A stretch of DNA of 64,000 nt from Trogon surrucura (lineage: Eukaryota; Chordata; Aves; Trogoniformes; Trogonidae). The notes beneath the pieces were generated by a model. It had not been told where the DNA came from. It did not search any database and was given only the letters and a program-made list of their open reading frames with translations. Location: positions 7,665,087-7,729,086 of the forward strand of contig CM036657.1 in assembly GCA_020746105.1 (NCBI GenBank). The letters run 5' to 3'. This document shows positions 8,456 through 20,440 of this stretch, in pieces. Position numbers and translations under genes: made by a program. Within the stretch, counting starts at the first letter, position 1; every line of letters begins with the position of its first letter.

Positions 8456-11230
8456 ATGGGGAATAAGCAGGGAAAATTAGAAGTCTATGTGCAGCTGAAG
8501 ACCTATGATCTCATTGCAATTACAGAGACATGGTGGGACAGCTCACATAACTGGAATGTGGGCCTTGATGGTTATGTTCTTTTTAGGAAAGACAGGCCGA
8601 TGAGGCGAGGTGGGGGAGTTGCTCTTTACGTGAGTGAGCAACTGGAGTGTATTGAGATCCATCCAGGGGAAGATGAGGAGCTAGTAGAGAGTTTGCGGGT
8701 AAGAATTAAGGGGCAGGCTAGCACAGGTGATACTGTGGTGGGTGTCTACTACAGACCTCCTGATCAGGAGGAGGAAGTTGAAGAGACCTTTTACAGGCAG
8801 ATGACAGCAGCCTCTCCATCCCAGGCCCTGGTTCTCATGGGGGATTTCAACCACCCAGATGTTTGCTGGAAGTCCCACACAGCCAGCCATCCTCAGTCCA
8901 GGAGGTTCCTCCAGTGCATCGATGATAACTTCTTGATGCAAATGGTGGATGAGCCGACCAGGAGAGGAGTGCTGCTGGACCTTGTGCTCACCAACAAGGA
9001 AGGTCTGGTTGAAGCAGTGAAGGTTGAGGGCAATCTTGACTGCAGAGACCATGAGATAGTGGAGTTCAGGATCTTGTGCGGTAAAAACAGAATACCAAGC
9101 AGGATCGCAACTCTGGACTTGAGCAGGGCCAACTTTGGCCTCTTCAAGCAATTGCTGGGGGAAACCCCTTGGGACAGGGAGCTGAAAGGTAAAGGGGCCC
9201 AAGAGAGTTGGCTGGCATTCAAAGACCACTTCTTCGAGGCTCAGGATCAGTGCATCCCATCAGGTAGGAAATCAAGAAAGAGATCCAGGAGACCTGCATG
9301 GTTAACCAGGGATCTGCTGGGCAGACTCAGGTGGAAGGGGAGGGTGTATAAATTGTGGAAGGAAGGGCTGGCCACTCACGTGGAGTACAGGACAGCTGTC
9401 AGGGAGTGTAGGGAGGCAATCAGAAAAGCTAAGGCCTCCTTGGAATTAAAACTTGTGAGGGAGGTCAAGGACAACAGAAAGGGCTTCTTCAAATACATTG
9501 CTGACAAAACTAACGCTCGAGGCAATGTAGGTCCTCTGGTGAATGAGGTGGGTGCCCTGGAGACAGAGGACAGAAAGAAGGCAGAGTTGCTAAATGCCTT
9601 CTTTGCCTCTGTCTACACTGCTGGAGACCGTCCTCAGGAGCCTCAGTCCCCTGAGGCCCCAGAGGAAGTCATGACAAAGGAGGAGTCTGCCCTGATTGAT
9701 GAGGAGTGGGTTAAGGATCAATTTGAACACTTAAACATTCATAAATCCATGGGCCCTGATTGGATGCACCCACGGGTGCTGAGGGAGCTGTCAGGAGTCA
9801 TTGCTAGGCCACTCTCCATCATCTTTGGTAAGTCGTGGGGAACAGGTGAGGTGCCTGAAGATTGGAGGAAAGCGAATGTCACTCCAGTCTATAAGAAGGG
9901 CAGGAAGGATGACCCGGGTAACTACAGACCGGTCAGCCTCACCTCCATCCCTGGAAAGGTGAAGGAACATCTTATCCTTGGCGCCATCTCTAGGCATATC
10001 AAAGATAAGAAGGTTATTAGGAGAAGTCAGCATGGCTTTGCCAAGGGGAAGTCATGTTTGACCAACCTGATAGCCTTTTACGAAGACATAACCGGGTGGA
10101 TGGATGGTAGCCGTGCAGTGGATGTGGTCTATCTGGATATCAGCAAGGCCTTTGACACTGTCTCCCACAGCATCCTCATAGGTAAACTGAGGAAGTGTGG
10201 TCTGGATGACCAAGTAGTGAGGTGGGTCGCTAATTGGTTGAAGGGAAGAAGCCAGAGAGTTGTGGTCAATGGGGCAGAGTCTGGCTGGATGCCTGTGTCT
10301 AGTGGGGTCCCTCAGGGGTCAGTGCTCGGGCCGGTGCTGTTTAATATATTTATCAATGATCTGGACGAGGGATTAGAGAGTATTGTCAGCAAGTTTGCTG
10401 ATGATACAAAATTGGGAGGAGTGGTTGACACCCCAGCAGGCTGTGCAGCCATTCAGAGAGACCTGGACAGGCTGGAGGGCTGGGCGGGGAGAAATTTTAT
10501 GAAGTTCAGCAAGGGCAAGTGTAGAGTTTTGCACTTGGGAAAGAATAACCCCATGTGCCAATATAGGTTGGGGACTGCCCTGCTGGAGAGCAGCACAGGG
10601 GAAAGGGACCTGGGGATTCTAGTCGACAGCAGGATGATCATGAGCTAGCACTGTGCCCTCGTGGCCAAGAAGGCCAATGGCATCCTGGGGTGTATTAGAA
10701 GGGGAGTAGCAAGTAGGTCAAGAGAGGTCCTCCTGCCCCTCTACTCTGCCCTGGTGAGACCACATCTGGAATATTGTGTCCAGTTCTGGGCCCCTCAGCT
10801 CAAGAAGGACAGGGAGCTGCTGGAGAGAGTCCAGCGCAGACCCACAAAGATGGTGAAGGGAGTGGAACATCTCCCTTATGAGGAAAGGCTGAAGGAGCTG
10901 GGTCTCTTTAGCTTGGAGAAAAGGAGGCTGAGGGGTGACCTCATTAATGTTTATAAATATGTCAAGGGGGAATGTCAGGAGGATGGAGCCAGGCTCTTTT
11001 CAGCGGCATCCACTGACAGGACAAGGGGCAATGGGTGGAAGCTGGAACATAGGAGGTTCCATAAAAATATGAGGAAAAACTTTTTTTACTGTGAGGGTGA
11101 CAGAGCACTGGAACAGGTTGCCCAGGGAGGTTGTGGAATCTCCTTCTTTGGAGACATTCAAAACCCACCTGGACATGTTCCTGTGCGCTCTACTGTAGGT
11201 GGTCCTGCTCTGGCAGGGGGGTTGGACTAG
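8456..11230 (+). pseudogene. CR1 ORF2: apurinic endonuclease plus reverse transcriptase, one stop codon
   Basis: The frame reads 730 codons to a TAG at 10646-10648 and then another 193 codons in the same frame to 11230. CAG to TAG explains the stop, since the other CR1 copies here have glutamine at that place. Counting from the ATG at 8456, the endonuclease carries TETWWD (23-28), GDFNH (129-133) and DHEI (198-201). The frame is open further upstream and includes CLYTNARS before the ATG, so the true start is probably earlier. The RT has YLDISKAFD (559-567), PQGSVLGP (619-626) and FADD (647-650). The protein would nick target DNA and copy its own RNA. The stop removes the C-terminal domain after the RT palm and thumb. 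Confidence 0.9.
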
Positions 11231-11280
11231 ATGATCTTTGAGGTCCCTTCCAACCTCTAACATTCTGTGATTCTGTGATA

Positions 11281-11539
11281 CTTAACCCAATTTCTGATGT
11301 TGTCCATGTATTACACTGTTGGTAATACTTTCCTGGTACTCACATACAGCCCTCTCTATGGTTGCACATTGTGGACTTGCCAGGAGGGGTTTTAGGCTAC
11401 TGAGATTGGCAGGAGACTGATAGGGGAAAAAGCATCTAGTGAGAGGCATCCTCTCAGGCTCGTTAGGACGCAATCAATCAGAGGCCTCAGAATAAGGAGG
11501 ATGAGCTGTTCAGTACCCATTGTAAAAGAACATAAAACA
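11281..11539. other. No gene seen
   Basis: This is unremarkable sequence after the CR1 tail. It may belong to the LTR that follows, but no boundary is clear. Confidence 0.3.
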
Positions 11540-11986
11540 AAGACAAATTGACAAGGACACTAGTGATAAGGGCAACTAACAAGGAAGATCTGGTGATGAA
11601 CCCCCTTGTGTAATTTGATAACAAAACTTTTTGCGAAAAAAGTGCTGAGAAGAACTAGTTTTGGGACGAGGGTAAAAAGTTCATCGTGAGGAAGACATAC
11701 GGCCTTCATCCCTGAAGACCCATGCCCAAGACCACCAGGAGGCACCGTGCAAGCGTCAAGAGGAGGAGCTGCTGACCACCGGAACTGAGTGCCTTTTTCG
11801 GGATAGCTCATGAATATGTATAGGCATCTAATGAATATGTAACTTTCACGGCATATAACCAAGGTAACTGCATGGTTCAGGTGTGCACGTTTTTGGAGAA
11901 AGGTATTTCCCCCGTGCACCCGGCGCTGATTAAAACATACCTACTTTATAATTTTCTGGGTTATAGAGTCTTTATTCCGCGTGTCA
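11540..11986 (+). mobile_element. Probable gammaretrovirus-type LTR, boundaries uncertain
   Basis: The stretch has LTR architecture: TTGTGTAATTTGATAACAAAAC, two ATGAATATGTA motifs, a TATA-like CATATAACC (about 11852), a GTGCACCCGGCGCTGATTAAAACATACC polyadenylation region (about 11913-11940; the ATTAAA is the signal) and a terminal CGTGTCA. The spacing and the GGCGCTG motif resemble the LTRs at 6120 and 15359. The 5' end is a guess. Confidence 0.4.
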
Positions 11987-12204
11987 AGGCTTGGGGGAAT
12001 GTTTATCTATCTCTGTGTGATGGTAAATACCTTCCAGTTTTAGTATTATGTTACTTGTTCCAAAGAGATATTCTAGGAAGAGCTTATTTACCTAAGAATT
12101 AGTTTAATATGGTAGATCTGATGACTGTTGAAAATATTTTTTCTGCACTGCTGTGGGACTTTCTATTTGTTCTATAGGATGTTGTTTTAGTAGGAACTAC
12201 AGGA
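11987..12204. other. Unassigned 218 bp
   Basis: AT-rich sequence follows the probable LTR. It might be retroviral leader, but I see no primer site or domain. Confidence 0.3.
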
Positions 12205-12693
12205 ATAGGACAGAAAGAAGGCACAATTGCTAAATGCCTTCTTTGTCTCTGTCTACACTGTTGGAGACCGTCCTCAGGAGCCTCAGTCCCCTGAGGCCCC
12301 AGAGGAAGTAAACATAAAGGAGGAGTTTGCCCTGGTTGATGAGGACTGTGTTAAGGATCAGTTTGAATGCTTAAACATCCGTAAATCCATGGGCCCTGAT
12401 GGGATGCACCCACGGGTGCTGAGGGAGCTGGCGGGAGTCATTGCTAGGCCACTCTCCATCATCTTTGCCAAGTCTTGGGGAACAGGTGAGGTGCCTGAAG
12501 ACTGGAGGAAAGCGAATGTCACTCCAGTCTACAAGAAGGGTAGGAAGGATGACCTGGGTAACTACAGACCGGTCAGCCTCACCTCCATCCCTGGAAAGGT
12601 GATGGAACATCTTATCCTTGGCGCTGCCTCTAGGCATATCAAGGATAAGAAGGTTATTAGGAGCAGTCAGCATGGCTTTGCCAAGGGGAATTC
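12205..12693 (+). mobile_element. CR1 ORF2 fragment, truncated at both ends
   Basis: The piece is subfamily A and matches about 9569-10050 of the full CR1. It codes for the start of the RT, including [13 protein letters not shown] and SQHGFAKG. Truncation at the 5' end is usual for CR1. Loss of the 3' end is not, because reverse transcription starts there, so the break at 12693/12694 is a rearrangement breakpoint rather than an insertion edge. The frame is open through the join and gains 38 codons from the neighbouring gag sequence, ending at 12811. Confidence 0.85.
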
Positions 12694-13595
12694 ATGGGAT
12701 TTTTGTTGCAAGAAGCATAAAGAGTGGTCAGACTGGGAAAGGATTGAGGGAGCAGGGTGTTTGATGCACATACGTTGTGTAACAGGAGGAGGGCAGTTTA
12801 GGAATGAATAAGATCTTGGATGGGAAGGAGTGTACTTCTGCCAGTAATCCCTCCCCTCGTCCCCCCTGCCAGACCTGTAAACCTGGATTTTGGACCATAC
12901 ATTTAAGGCGGAGGGGGAGCACATAAAATTGTACTGGCAGAATCCAGCAGAGAGCTTGTCTGTTATCATCGTTTGTACCAGCCGGAAGAATATATTTGTG
13001 AAAGGAATCCCCGTGTTAATCAGGAATGGGCGGGCAGCAGAGTGGAGGAATAGTTAGAAAAAGCCCCCGAGGGTGTATCCTAGCACACTGGAAAGATCCA
13101 GGGTTATGCCAGGTGGGAATGTGAACAAAAAGGCGTTAATCAAGTATTGTAATCAGTGGTGGTCCTTGTATAAACTAGAGGGTGGTGAAAAATGGCCCTT
13201 TAACGGATCTTTGAGTTATAATACAATCTTGCAGTTAATGTTGTTTTGCCGTTGGGAAGGAAAATGAGGTAAAGTGACATATGCGAATCTTTTTTCTTTA
13301 CACTCAGAAATTACTATAAATCCAGGGAGGACCGGACAGGTGACCTGTTTGGGTAAAGGTGCCGTTCTCAGTGTCAGATTTGAAAGCCTGGAAACACATG
13401 ATGGGAGTGTACAGGGAAGATCCGGAATGGGTAGCAAAAGTCATGGAAACCTTAATTTAACATTATGATCCCGACTGGAGAGATTTGCAGGTGATCTTAA
13501 GTAATCTAATGTCTTATGAGGAGAGAAGAACTGTTTTGGCTAAAGCTAAAGAGCAGGTGGAGAGAGCATATGTGCGGGGCGCACACACAGGCAGG
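12694..13595. repeat. Inverted repeat, right arm (mate 1-902)
   Basis: This is the reverse complement of 1-902 with no differences found in the parts compared. The spacer between arms is 11,791 bp. Its inner edge coincides with the 3' cut of the CR1 fragment. Confidence 0.9.
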
Positions 13596-13731
13596 GAGAT
13601 TAGAGGATCATTTTGTGGCTAACAATCCTAATTGGAATCTTAACAGTCGTGTTCACATACAATTATTAACCGAATATCAAAGACTGATTTTGCATAGTGT
13701 TCTGAATGCAATTCCAAAAATAAATAATTGA
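12694..13731 (+). pseudogene. Gammaretrovirus-type gag, second copy, with capsid end
   Basis: The first 902 bp equal the left inverted-repeat arm, with the same internal stops. Beyond it the capsid continues through 13516-13731 with LEDHFVANNPNWNLNS and LLTEYQRLILHSVLN. The spacing of these motifs after SYEERRTVLAKAKEQVERA is that of gammaretroviral capsid C-terminal domains. It ends at a stop at 13729-13731, and no nucleocapsid zinc knuckle is visible. It cannot make a functional Gag because of stops near 13270 and the frameshift near 13370. Confidence 0.7.
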
Positions 13732-13895
13732 TCCAAATTGTAACAGCAAGAAAATATACTGATTTGAATCTGAAAAATGAAGCGGACACTGTCTCGTTAG
13801 TCTGCATTTTTGTGAAACAGTCTAATTCAAACATGAAAAAGAGATTACACAAGTTAGAGGGAAAAATGCCAACTTGTTAAGTGAAATAACAAAGC
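13732..13895 (+). other. Joint between gag and env where pol is deleted
   Basis: There is no recognisable protease, RT or integrase sequence. The stretch is AT-rich and its frames are broken. The deletion removes essentially the whole pol gene. Confidence 0.5.
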
Positions 13896-15320
13896 ATGCT
13901 TGGAAAGTGTATAACAACAGAAAGCGGAGGCGGAAAAGCAGAGGAAAAAAAAAACAACCAAAAAAAAAGAAAACAAAGAAAACACCTCAGAGATAATAAG
14001 CTGCTTGCAGAAATTAAGACTACAGAGACATTAATAAGAGAAAAAGATAAGCAGACAAGTGTTTTAATCGTAATATCTGTCATGGGCATTGTTGCTGCTT
14101 AGAATGAAAATGCCCACCATCAGGTAATTCAGGCATTTGTCAGTGACACTAAGGCAAAAGACTGCTGGGTTTGCACAGCATTACCTAGAGGCCCCAAACT
14201 GCCACTGTATGGGATTGTCAATGCTGATTGGACCCAGTATTGGATTTGGAATTTTAATGAGACTTGTAAATATGGCCAGGAACACGATACTTCCAAAGGA
14301 CCACAATTTGACCTAGTTGTTCTAACAAATAATACTTTATTTTGTGAAAGGGACCCCCAAGACAGATCTGCAGATTTAGGATACAGGAATGTAACAGGGA
14401 TAGGATGTAGTTGGAATTATTCAGCAACTACCATATATGGTGGGACTGTTTGGAGCCAAGGCTCAGAAAGAAATTGTGGTTCTGGTCCTGGTTTGGAAAT
14501 ATATCAATATGGCATGAAAATAGTTAAGGGGCCTTGTAGATTGCCCCATGGATGGTGGTGGTTACATGGAGATGGATATGCACGAAAAGCACTACCTAGA
14601 AAGTGACATGGCTGTGTACAGCAGGACATCTAACCACTCAGGACGCTCTATATAACCACTCCCAGATACCCCAGGATTCTTGAGAAGTTTATTGTTGAAA
14701 GTGCAAAAAAGAACCTTAAATCCCTTAATAGAACGACCCTCCAGATTTCATAGTTTTGTACGAGGGTTATTCCCTATGTTAGGGGTTAGTGAATTGGAAA
14801 AGGCAATTGTGAATATTTCAGCTACCTTAGATGAAATACTCAATGCTTCTCCGAATGCTAGTGCTAATATGCAGGTTGAAATCACTTCCCTATTGCAAGT
14901 AGTAGCACAGAATAGAATGGCCCTAGACATATTGACTGCAGAAACGGGAGGAGTGTGCACAGTAATCAGAGCTGTTGCAGCTATATTAATAGAGAAGGGC
15001 AAACTGAAGAAGATTTGCACAAAACATGGGAAAAGACTAAGATTTTCCACAGAATTGCTAAAAATTATGCGGAAGGGGTTTTTACAGATTTATGGGATAT
15101 GCTGACTTCTTGGCTTCCTAATTTTAATTGATTAAAATGACTATTCATCGGACTGATTATTCTGGTAATTTTAGGAATATTTGTTTGTATGTTTTTCAAA
15201 TGTTGTCAGAATTCAGCAGAGACATATAGTGAATGGAAAAGGACTAAGATTAGATACCAGGTAGAAACAGGAAAATATTTTGCTCGGACCCTTTTAAAAG
15301 GTGGAGTATTATAGAATTTT
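13896..15320 (+). pseudogene. Gamma-type env, broken
   Basis: The first 68 codons are lysine-rich and end in a hydrophobic signal-like stretch (SVLIVISVMGIVAA), followed by a TAG at 14100-14102. Further on in the same frame the surface subunit has the isomerase-type motif CWVC (14163-14174) and several N-x-S/T sites. The transmembrane subunit (14680-15105) carries LEKAIVNIS and QNRMALDILTAETGGVC. The paired cysteines expected six residues after that cysteine are put out of frame by a small indel near 14965. Additional stops lie near 14604. Env would mediate receptor binding and fusion; this copy cannot. Confidence 0.75.
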
Positions 15321-15358
15321 TGCAAAAGAATTTGCAATGACAAAGAAAAAGGGGGGAA

Positions 15359-15764
15359 TGAAACAAGGGCCTGATCGAAATTTCCTAGCTAAAAGCCTTC
15401 TAAGAAGCAGCAACAATGAACTATGTAGCAATTGCTTTGTGAGATGGGTCCGTCTGCACATTGTCATGCTTTGATGAAGTAAACGACCACCATCTCTGAA
15501 GCCCATCAAGAGACTGTATTGTGCATGCAAGAGTGGGTGGTAACCTATGATAATGAGTTCTCAGAAAATAATGAATATGTTAATAATTTCTCGTAAATAT
15601 CGTGAATATGTATGTATAACCTGCATATAAGCTATGCATCTGACTCTCTACGGCACACACATTGGGCGGAAGCGATCCCCTGTGTGCCCAGTGCTGCCAT
15701 AAAGAATATCTGCTTAAGAGTCACCAAGAGTATTGAGTCCCGATTTTGGCTTTTCACAGCATCA
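15359..15764 (+). mobile_element. 3' LTR of provirus C
   Basis: It runs from TGAAACAAGGGCC to CTTTTCACAGCATCA, 406 bp, with CATAAAGAATATC around the polyadenylation region. It lines up with the LTR at 6120-6746 across the second half but with many substitutions and length changes. Confidence 0.75.
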
Positions 15765-18700
15765 CTGGGAAATGTATCCCACTGTGTAATGGCACTGCCC
15801 AAAGTTTGCAGTAAGAAAAGAAAAGAGTATGTTTTCTAATTGTTTTAGAAATGCAAAATTTACAGGTTTAAAAATTCAGGGTCAAAACAGGTGCTTATGG
15901 TAACTCTTGCAGTAGAAGAACAATAGACCAGACAAGAACAGAAACCCTATTTTTCTTTATGCAAGTAACAACTTCATTAAAAATCAATAGACCTAATTTA
16001 TCCCTGACAACATTCTGTTAAAAGTCTGTATGATCACCCTAGGGATTAATTTAGCCTAATGGGTCTTCATGCACAAACAACATAGGCAAGGTTTGATTCT
16101 TGGAAGTTACCACACAGCAAACGCTACTACAGGACTCGATCCTATCACTCGCAAAGACAGAGTGGGTTGACGTATCTAATAGGCTCAAAGCCTTTGAATG
16201 ATGTCCAAGTAGAGCCTGTGGTGAATAGATGTTTTACAGTCAATCATATATCACTGTGAATCAACTTTTTTATTGATGATGCTCATCATAAAATGAAAGA
16301 ATAGAGATCAATTAATATATTTCAAAGAAAGAAAAAAAAAAGAAAAAAAGGAAAAAATAATAAAAAAAGAGGTGCATGATCTTACATCCCTTGCGGACAC
16401 TGACAAAAGTGAGTCATCCTGACCTACCATGATCCTTGCAAGGAGGTATTTTTCTCCAGTCCTAGAAAATGAGCATTTGCCTTGCAAGGCTCTGCAACCA
16501 CAACAAAAATAATCTGAACACTGAGGAGCTCGGTTTCACTGAGAATATGCAACAGTGAATTAGTGGCACTAAGGTGTTGGTATACAGGCCAGCAAATTAA
16601 ATTAAGCTCTTTGCTTCTGTTCTAATGTAGCAGAACTAATGCAGTCACGGCTCAGCACTGCAGCTTCTTAAATTTGGGCGCTGATGCTGCCACCGGGAAG
16701 GGAACCTGGTTTCTGTCCTCCGGGGCAGCTGTCTGGAGTCCATGAGCAACCCTGGGGGCTGTGACATAACATCTGAAGACACAGGCAGAAGGAGGACTAG
16801 GCAGCAGAAGCAGCTCCAGTTTCCATCTGAGGAAGCATCACACTAGGAGATCGAAAAAATCCCCAACAACAAAAATCCTACAAGGGCAGCAGTAACCCTT
16901 TTGTTTCCTCAAGCAGAAAAAAGCGCAGTATTTGGAGGTCCAGAAAAACTTTTCTATAGAGCTGCGACTGCCACGATGACAACCAAGGAATGTTTGGTTT
17001 AAGAAAATCAAGACAAGCCCTACAGAACAGCAGTACTGGAAACATCCATCTTAAAAAAACAACAAACCAAACAAACAAAAAAACACACACAAAAAAGAAC
17101 CTCTTTCTGAAGACTTGGTGTTCCAAGTATACATAGTATACATTTTGTATACCATTTGGTATACATTTTGTGCTTCCCTGACTATCTTTCACCCTCCTTC
17201 TCCTGCCCCTCCCATCACCCTTGCTGCACAGTAGCAAGCTGGGTAAATATTAACCATGATAGGAAATGATTAATGAATTATCAATTGCAATCAAATTGCA
17301 TAACACAAACAGCTGGACGGTAAGAAAAAATACTAGCTGCTGTGTCATTATTATATTGGAGAGAAGGTGGAGGCAGAAAGTTAGAAGGCTGCTATGTCTA
17401 CTATAGATAATGAAATGTATCCTATACAGGTAACTCTTTGGAAAGCAGAGCATAAAAACTCATGTAAAACTCTGTGTGCTTGATTTGTATGTTGCCAGTT
17501 ATTAAGAAGGTGCATACAAAATCCCATCTTTGCCCATGCAAATTAAAGGGTAGAAGGGTGCCAGCAGCTGCCCATGAGAAGCCAGGCTGTAGCCGCAAAT
17601 GCCTCAAGAAGAGTAGGAGCAGGGCTTCTTGGGCAGGAGGCTCTTAATTGATCCACTTTTATCAGCAGCATTTCCAGCTGGTTAATGAACAAATAAACAC
17701 GGAAAGTTTCTCATGAGGTAGTCAAGATATTTTTTCTAGTCATATTCAAGCCTCATGATATATAAAGGGCTGTCCTAACAAGTTCCTCCAAGGGTAAACT
17801 CAAGCAAAGTGGTGATAAGGTCAATATTTTCCAACGGAGTTGCCTAAAATGTCCAGCAAAGTCAATAATAATCAAGACAGCAACTAATTTGGGCTACTGC
17901 ATTGGGGTGTAACTACATGACTGGAAACTTTCATGGTTGAAAACATCAGCTTTAACCATTTCTTTGTGGTTAAAGAGCAGGTAAGGAGCAGACCTGTGCT
18001 GGACTTTTTGGACTTAACCACTAAAAACAAGGCATGAAAAAGACACGTGGGCACAAGAATTTTCTCATCTGCCTCCTTGAGAGAGGGCTGCTCACTAGGA
18101 AAGGGCTGGGATTGATGTTAAAGGCAATCAGAGGAGCATGGAAACCCATCCATGGTCAAGGTGTTCCCAGCCAGCTCTGGAAAAAGATGTGTACTACTCT
18201 GCCCTTCTCACTCCCTCTGGAAACACAAATGCCAGCAGCTCAGTCAATGACTTCTTTTACATTCAGGCACAGATGACATTGAATAGAGTATCTTTAACAG
18301 CTCTTGCTTTTCTAGTTAAGCATTAATGTTTAACGAGATCAGCCTGCAGTTGCTCCTTAGTGTGCATTGCTCCAGCTAATTAATACATCACTGAGAGAGC
18401 CAGCCTGGGAGAGCAAGGCAAATGCATTCCTGAGGCATTTTTCAGTTTCAGAAAATGAAAAAAAAAAAAAAAAAAAAGAGTCGAGTCCTCCAAATGTTTG
18501 TGCAGCAATGCTCAGCTGACTTCCTCTGAAGAGGCTGTCTCTCACCATACCAGCATCCTCCTGATAAAAGATGAGTATGTAGCCTGCAAGGAGTGGTGCC
18601 AGACAGGCAGCTCGAGTGTCACAAAAACACATCAACCCTGACAGCCAGACACATTTTCCAAGCAAGAAGAAACAAACAAACCATCTTCAACCCCTGTCCC

Positions 18701-19542
18701 TGTTAATTCCTTTTGCCAGCTCACCTTCTGCAACGGGGGTCACAGGGAGATCAGGAAAGTCTTGTCAGTGCTTGGCCTGAGGCTGCTACATCGTGCTTGG
18801 TAGAGCTGGTACCTACTCGGCAGGTAGGGACTGATTTTTCAAAGTAATATGAATTACTGTTAACTATCACAAATGTAATGGGATCCCCACAAATTTTCAA
18901 TTTGTAGTGCCTACAGTCTCATTGCTTGTGTCAAGGGATAATTCGTCAGCCTTGCTGCTGAAGATAAAATCTTGAAAATGCAACTCCAGTGTTTTCTAGC
19001 ATTTCAGAATCCAGCAGGAAAACTGAAAGACCTTTCTGTGATTCCCTCAATTCAAATTTCAGCCCAATTTTTTAAACTAGGGAAGTACTTTTGGAGCTAC
19101 TGGATGAAAAACAATTAAAAAATCTGAGATCACTCCTACTTTAAACAGTGTCTTAAAGCCTAGTGTTCATTTTTTACATCTATTTCAGAATGTAAAAATG
19201 AAAAACATAATTGTCTCTTTCTATAGGAAAAGGCTGCCACACAGCATGAACGCCCTATTTGTATGTAATATGAAAGAGCAGGTGGGGTCATCAGAGCCAC
19301 TAAGCATAAAAATTTGTAGTTGAGTTTTTGAACATTTAGTCTTGGGAATGTCGGAACAAAGCAGAGAAATGGGCCAATATACCTATCACAGATTTAGGAA
19401 GAGAACACAGTTTTTAAAAGGAAAGTGTGTTGCAGCTGCCAACATGGAAAAAAGATAGTTATTTGGTGGTGAATCATACCTGCTTTAGGATTAAAGATCA
19501 TACCTATATGTGAGCCACTATAAGCATTATAATTTGAGTTGA
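15765..19542. other. Unique intronic or intergenic DNA, no gene seen
   Basis: No coding exon, RNA gene or clear transposon was recognised in this 3.8 kb. Minor features are an A-rich tract at 16325-16370, an A/C-rich low-complexity stretch at 17052-17097, imperfect GTATACATTTTG repeats at 17130-17172 and a run of about 23 A at 18455-18477. Confidence 0.5.
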
Positions 19543-19985
19543 TGTAGTGGTTTGAGCCGAGTTACCGGTGGGAAGGAAACAAAGGAACCACGTGGTCGCT
19601 CCCTCACTTGCTCCCCCCTACCGAGAGTGAGGGGAAGAGCCCGAAAGGAGCCACAGGCAGAGCCTCGTGAGGTTGAGATAAAAACAGATTGGTTTAATGG
19701 TGAACATAAATGGTAACAATAACAGTGAAATAACAGTAATGTTTAACCAGATATAACGCGAGTAACATGTAATGCAGACCTCACCACCCAGAACCCAGCG
19801 ACACGCCCGGACCTAGAACCAGAAGTAGAGAGACCCCCACTCCGACCAGCTCCCTATACATACCCCGAACTTGACATCACGATGGTATCGAATACCCCTT
19901 TGACTAGTGACTAGTTCGGTTCAGCTACCCTCAGCTAACCCAACCCCCATGGAAAATTAACCCTATCCCAGCTGAACCCAGTACA
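19543..19985 (-). mobile_element. 3' LTR of ERVL provirus D
   Basis: On the minus strand it starts TGTACTGGGTTCAGC and ends CTCAAACCACTACA, 443 bp. It is the partner of 22831-23271. Confidence 0.85.
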
Positions 19986-20440
19986 TTATTCACCCCTTAT
20001 TCTATACCATCTATGTCATGCTCCGATCTTCCACTTTACATTTATCATTAGTTTTCTTGTTTTATATATATATATGCACACATGCACATATACACAGATA
20101 TCATTCTCTTAATCTATATGCTCCCTCCAGTATATCCCTTGAATTCATAGCTTCGAGGTTCCATTCATTGTAACAGTTCTTTAGGGTAGGAGAGAATGGT
20201 GCTTGATTGTTGCATGCTTCATCCAGAACTCACATTGTATTTGGAACGGCCTGTGCCCATGGTCTGAAGCTTGAAGACGTCATCTTAGGGAAGTTACTGG
20301 GAGCCACCTCAGGTTCCCTTGTGGCTGTCCTACCCTCGTTTTCATCGTAGTCTATCCTTTGCTGGTCTGGGTTGTTCTTACTGTAATATTAATTGACATG
20401 ACACAGCAGCAGTGATGACATACATTGGCAGGGTAATTTA
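19986..20440 (-). other. Non-coding stretch between integrase and 3' LTR of provirus D
   Basis: Here ERVL elements lack env, and I see no env-like sequence. A TATATATATATGCACACATGC low-complexity patch lies at 20065-20085. Confidence 0.5.

Larger units (their letters stand above)
6760..11280 (+). mobile_element. Full-length CR1 LINE, subfamily A
   Basis: This 4.5-kb element has a GC-rich 5' UTR (about 6760-7244), ORF1, ORF2 and a short 3' UTR ending CATTCTGTGATTCTGTGATA at 11280. The 5' UTR has two copies of CGAAACTCAAAAGCGG (6769 and 7000) and many CpGs, which fits an internal promoter. The exact 5' end is uncertain because it abuts the LTR of provirus A and no target duplication is evident. 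A shorter relative with the same 5' UTR and ORF1 lies at 46568-48277. Only one inactivating lesion was found, a stop in ORF2. Confidence 0.85.
12694..15764 (+). mobile_element. Gammaretrovirus-like provirus C, 3' part (gag, env, 3' LTR)
   Basis: Order on the plus strand: gag from within matrix (12694-13731), a short joint where pol is missing, env (about 13896-15320), a polypurine tract (AAAGAAAAAGGGGGGAA, about 15341-15357) and 3' LTR (15359-15764). The 5' LTR, leader and first part of gag are absent and replaced by a CR1 fragment. No flanking duplication can be tested. Confidence 0.8.

Noticed and set aside
8681-9229. 182-codon antisense ORF in the CR1
   Set aside because: It is opposite the endonuclease-coding strand of ORF2 with no domain of its own; a shadow of a long real frame.
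18455-18477. Retrogene or SINE poly(A) tail
   Set aside because: No gene-like or SINE-like body is recognisable upstream and no target duplication was found.
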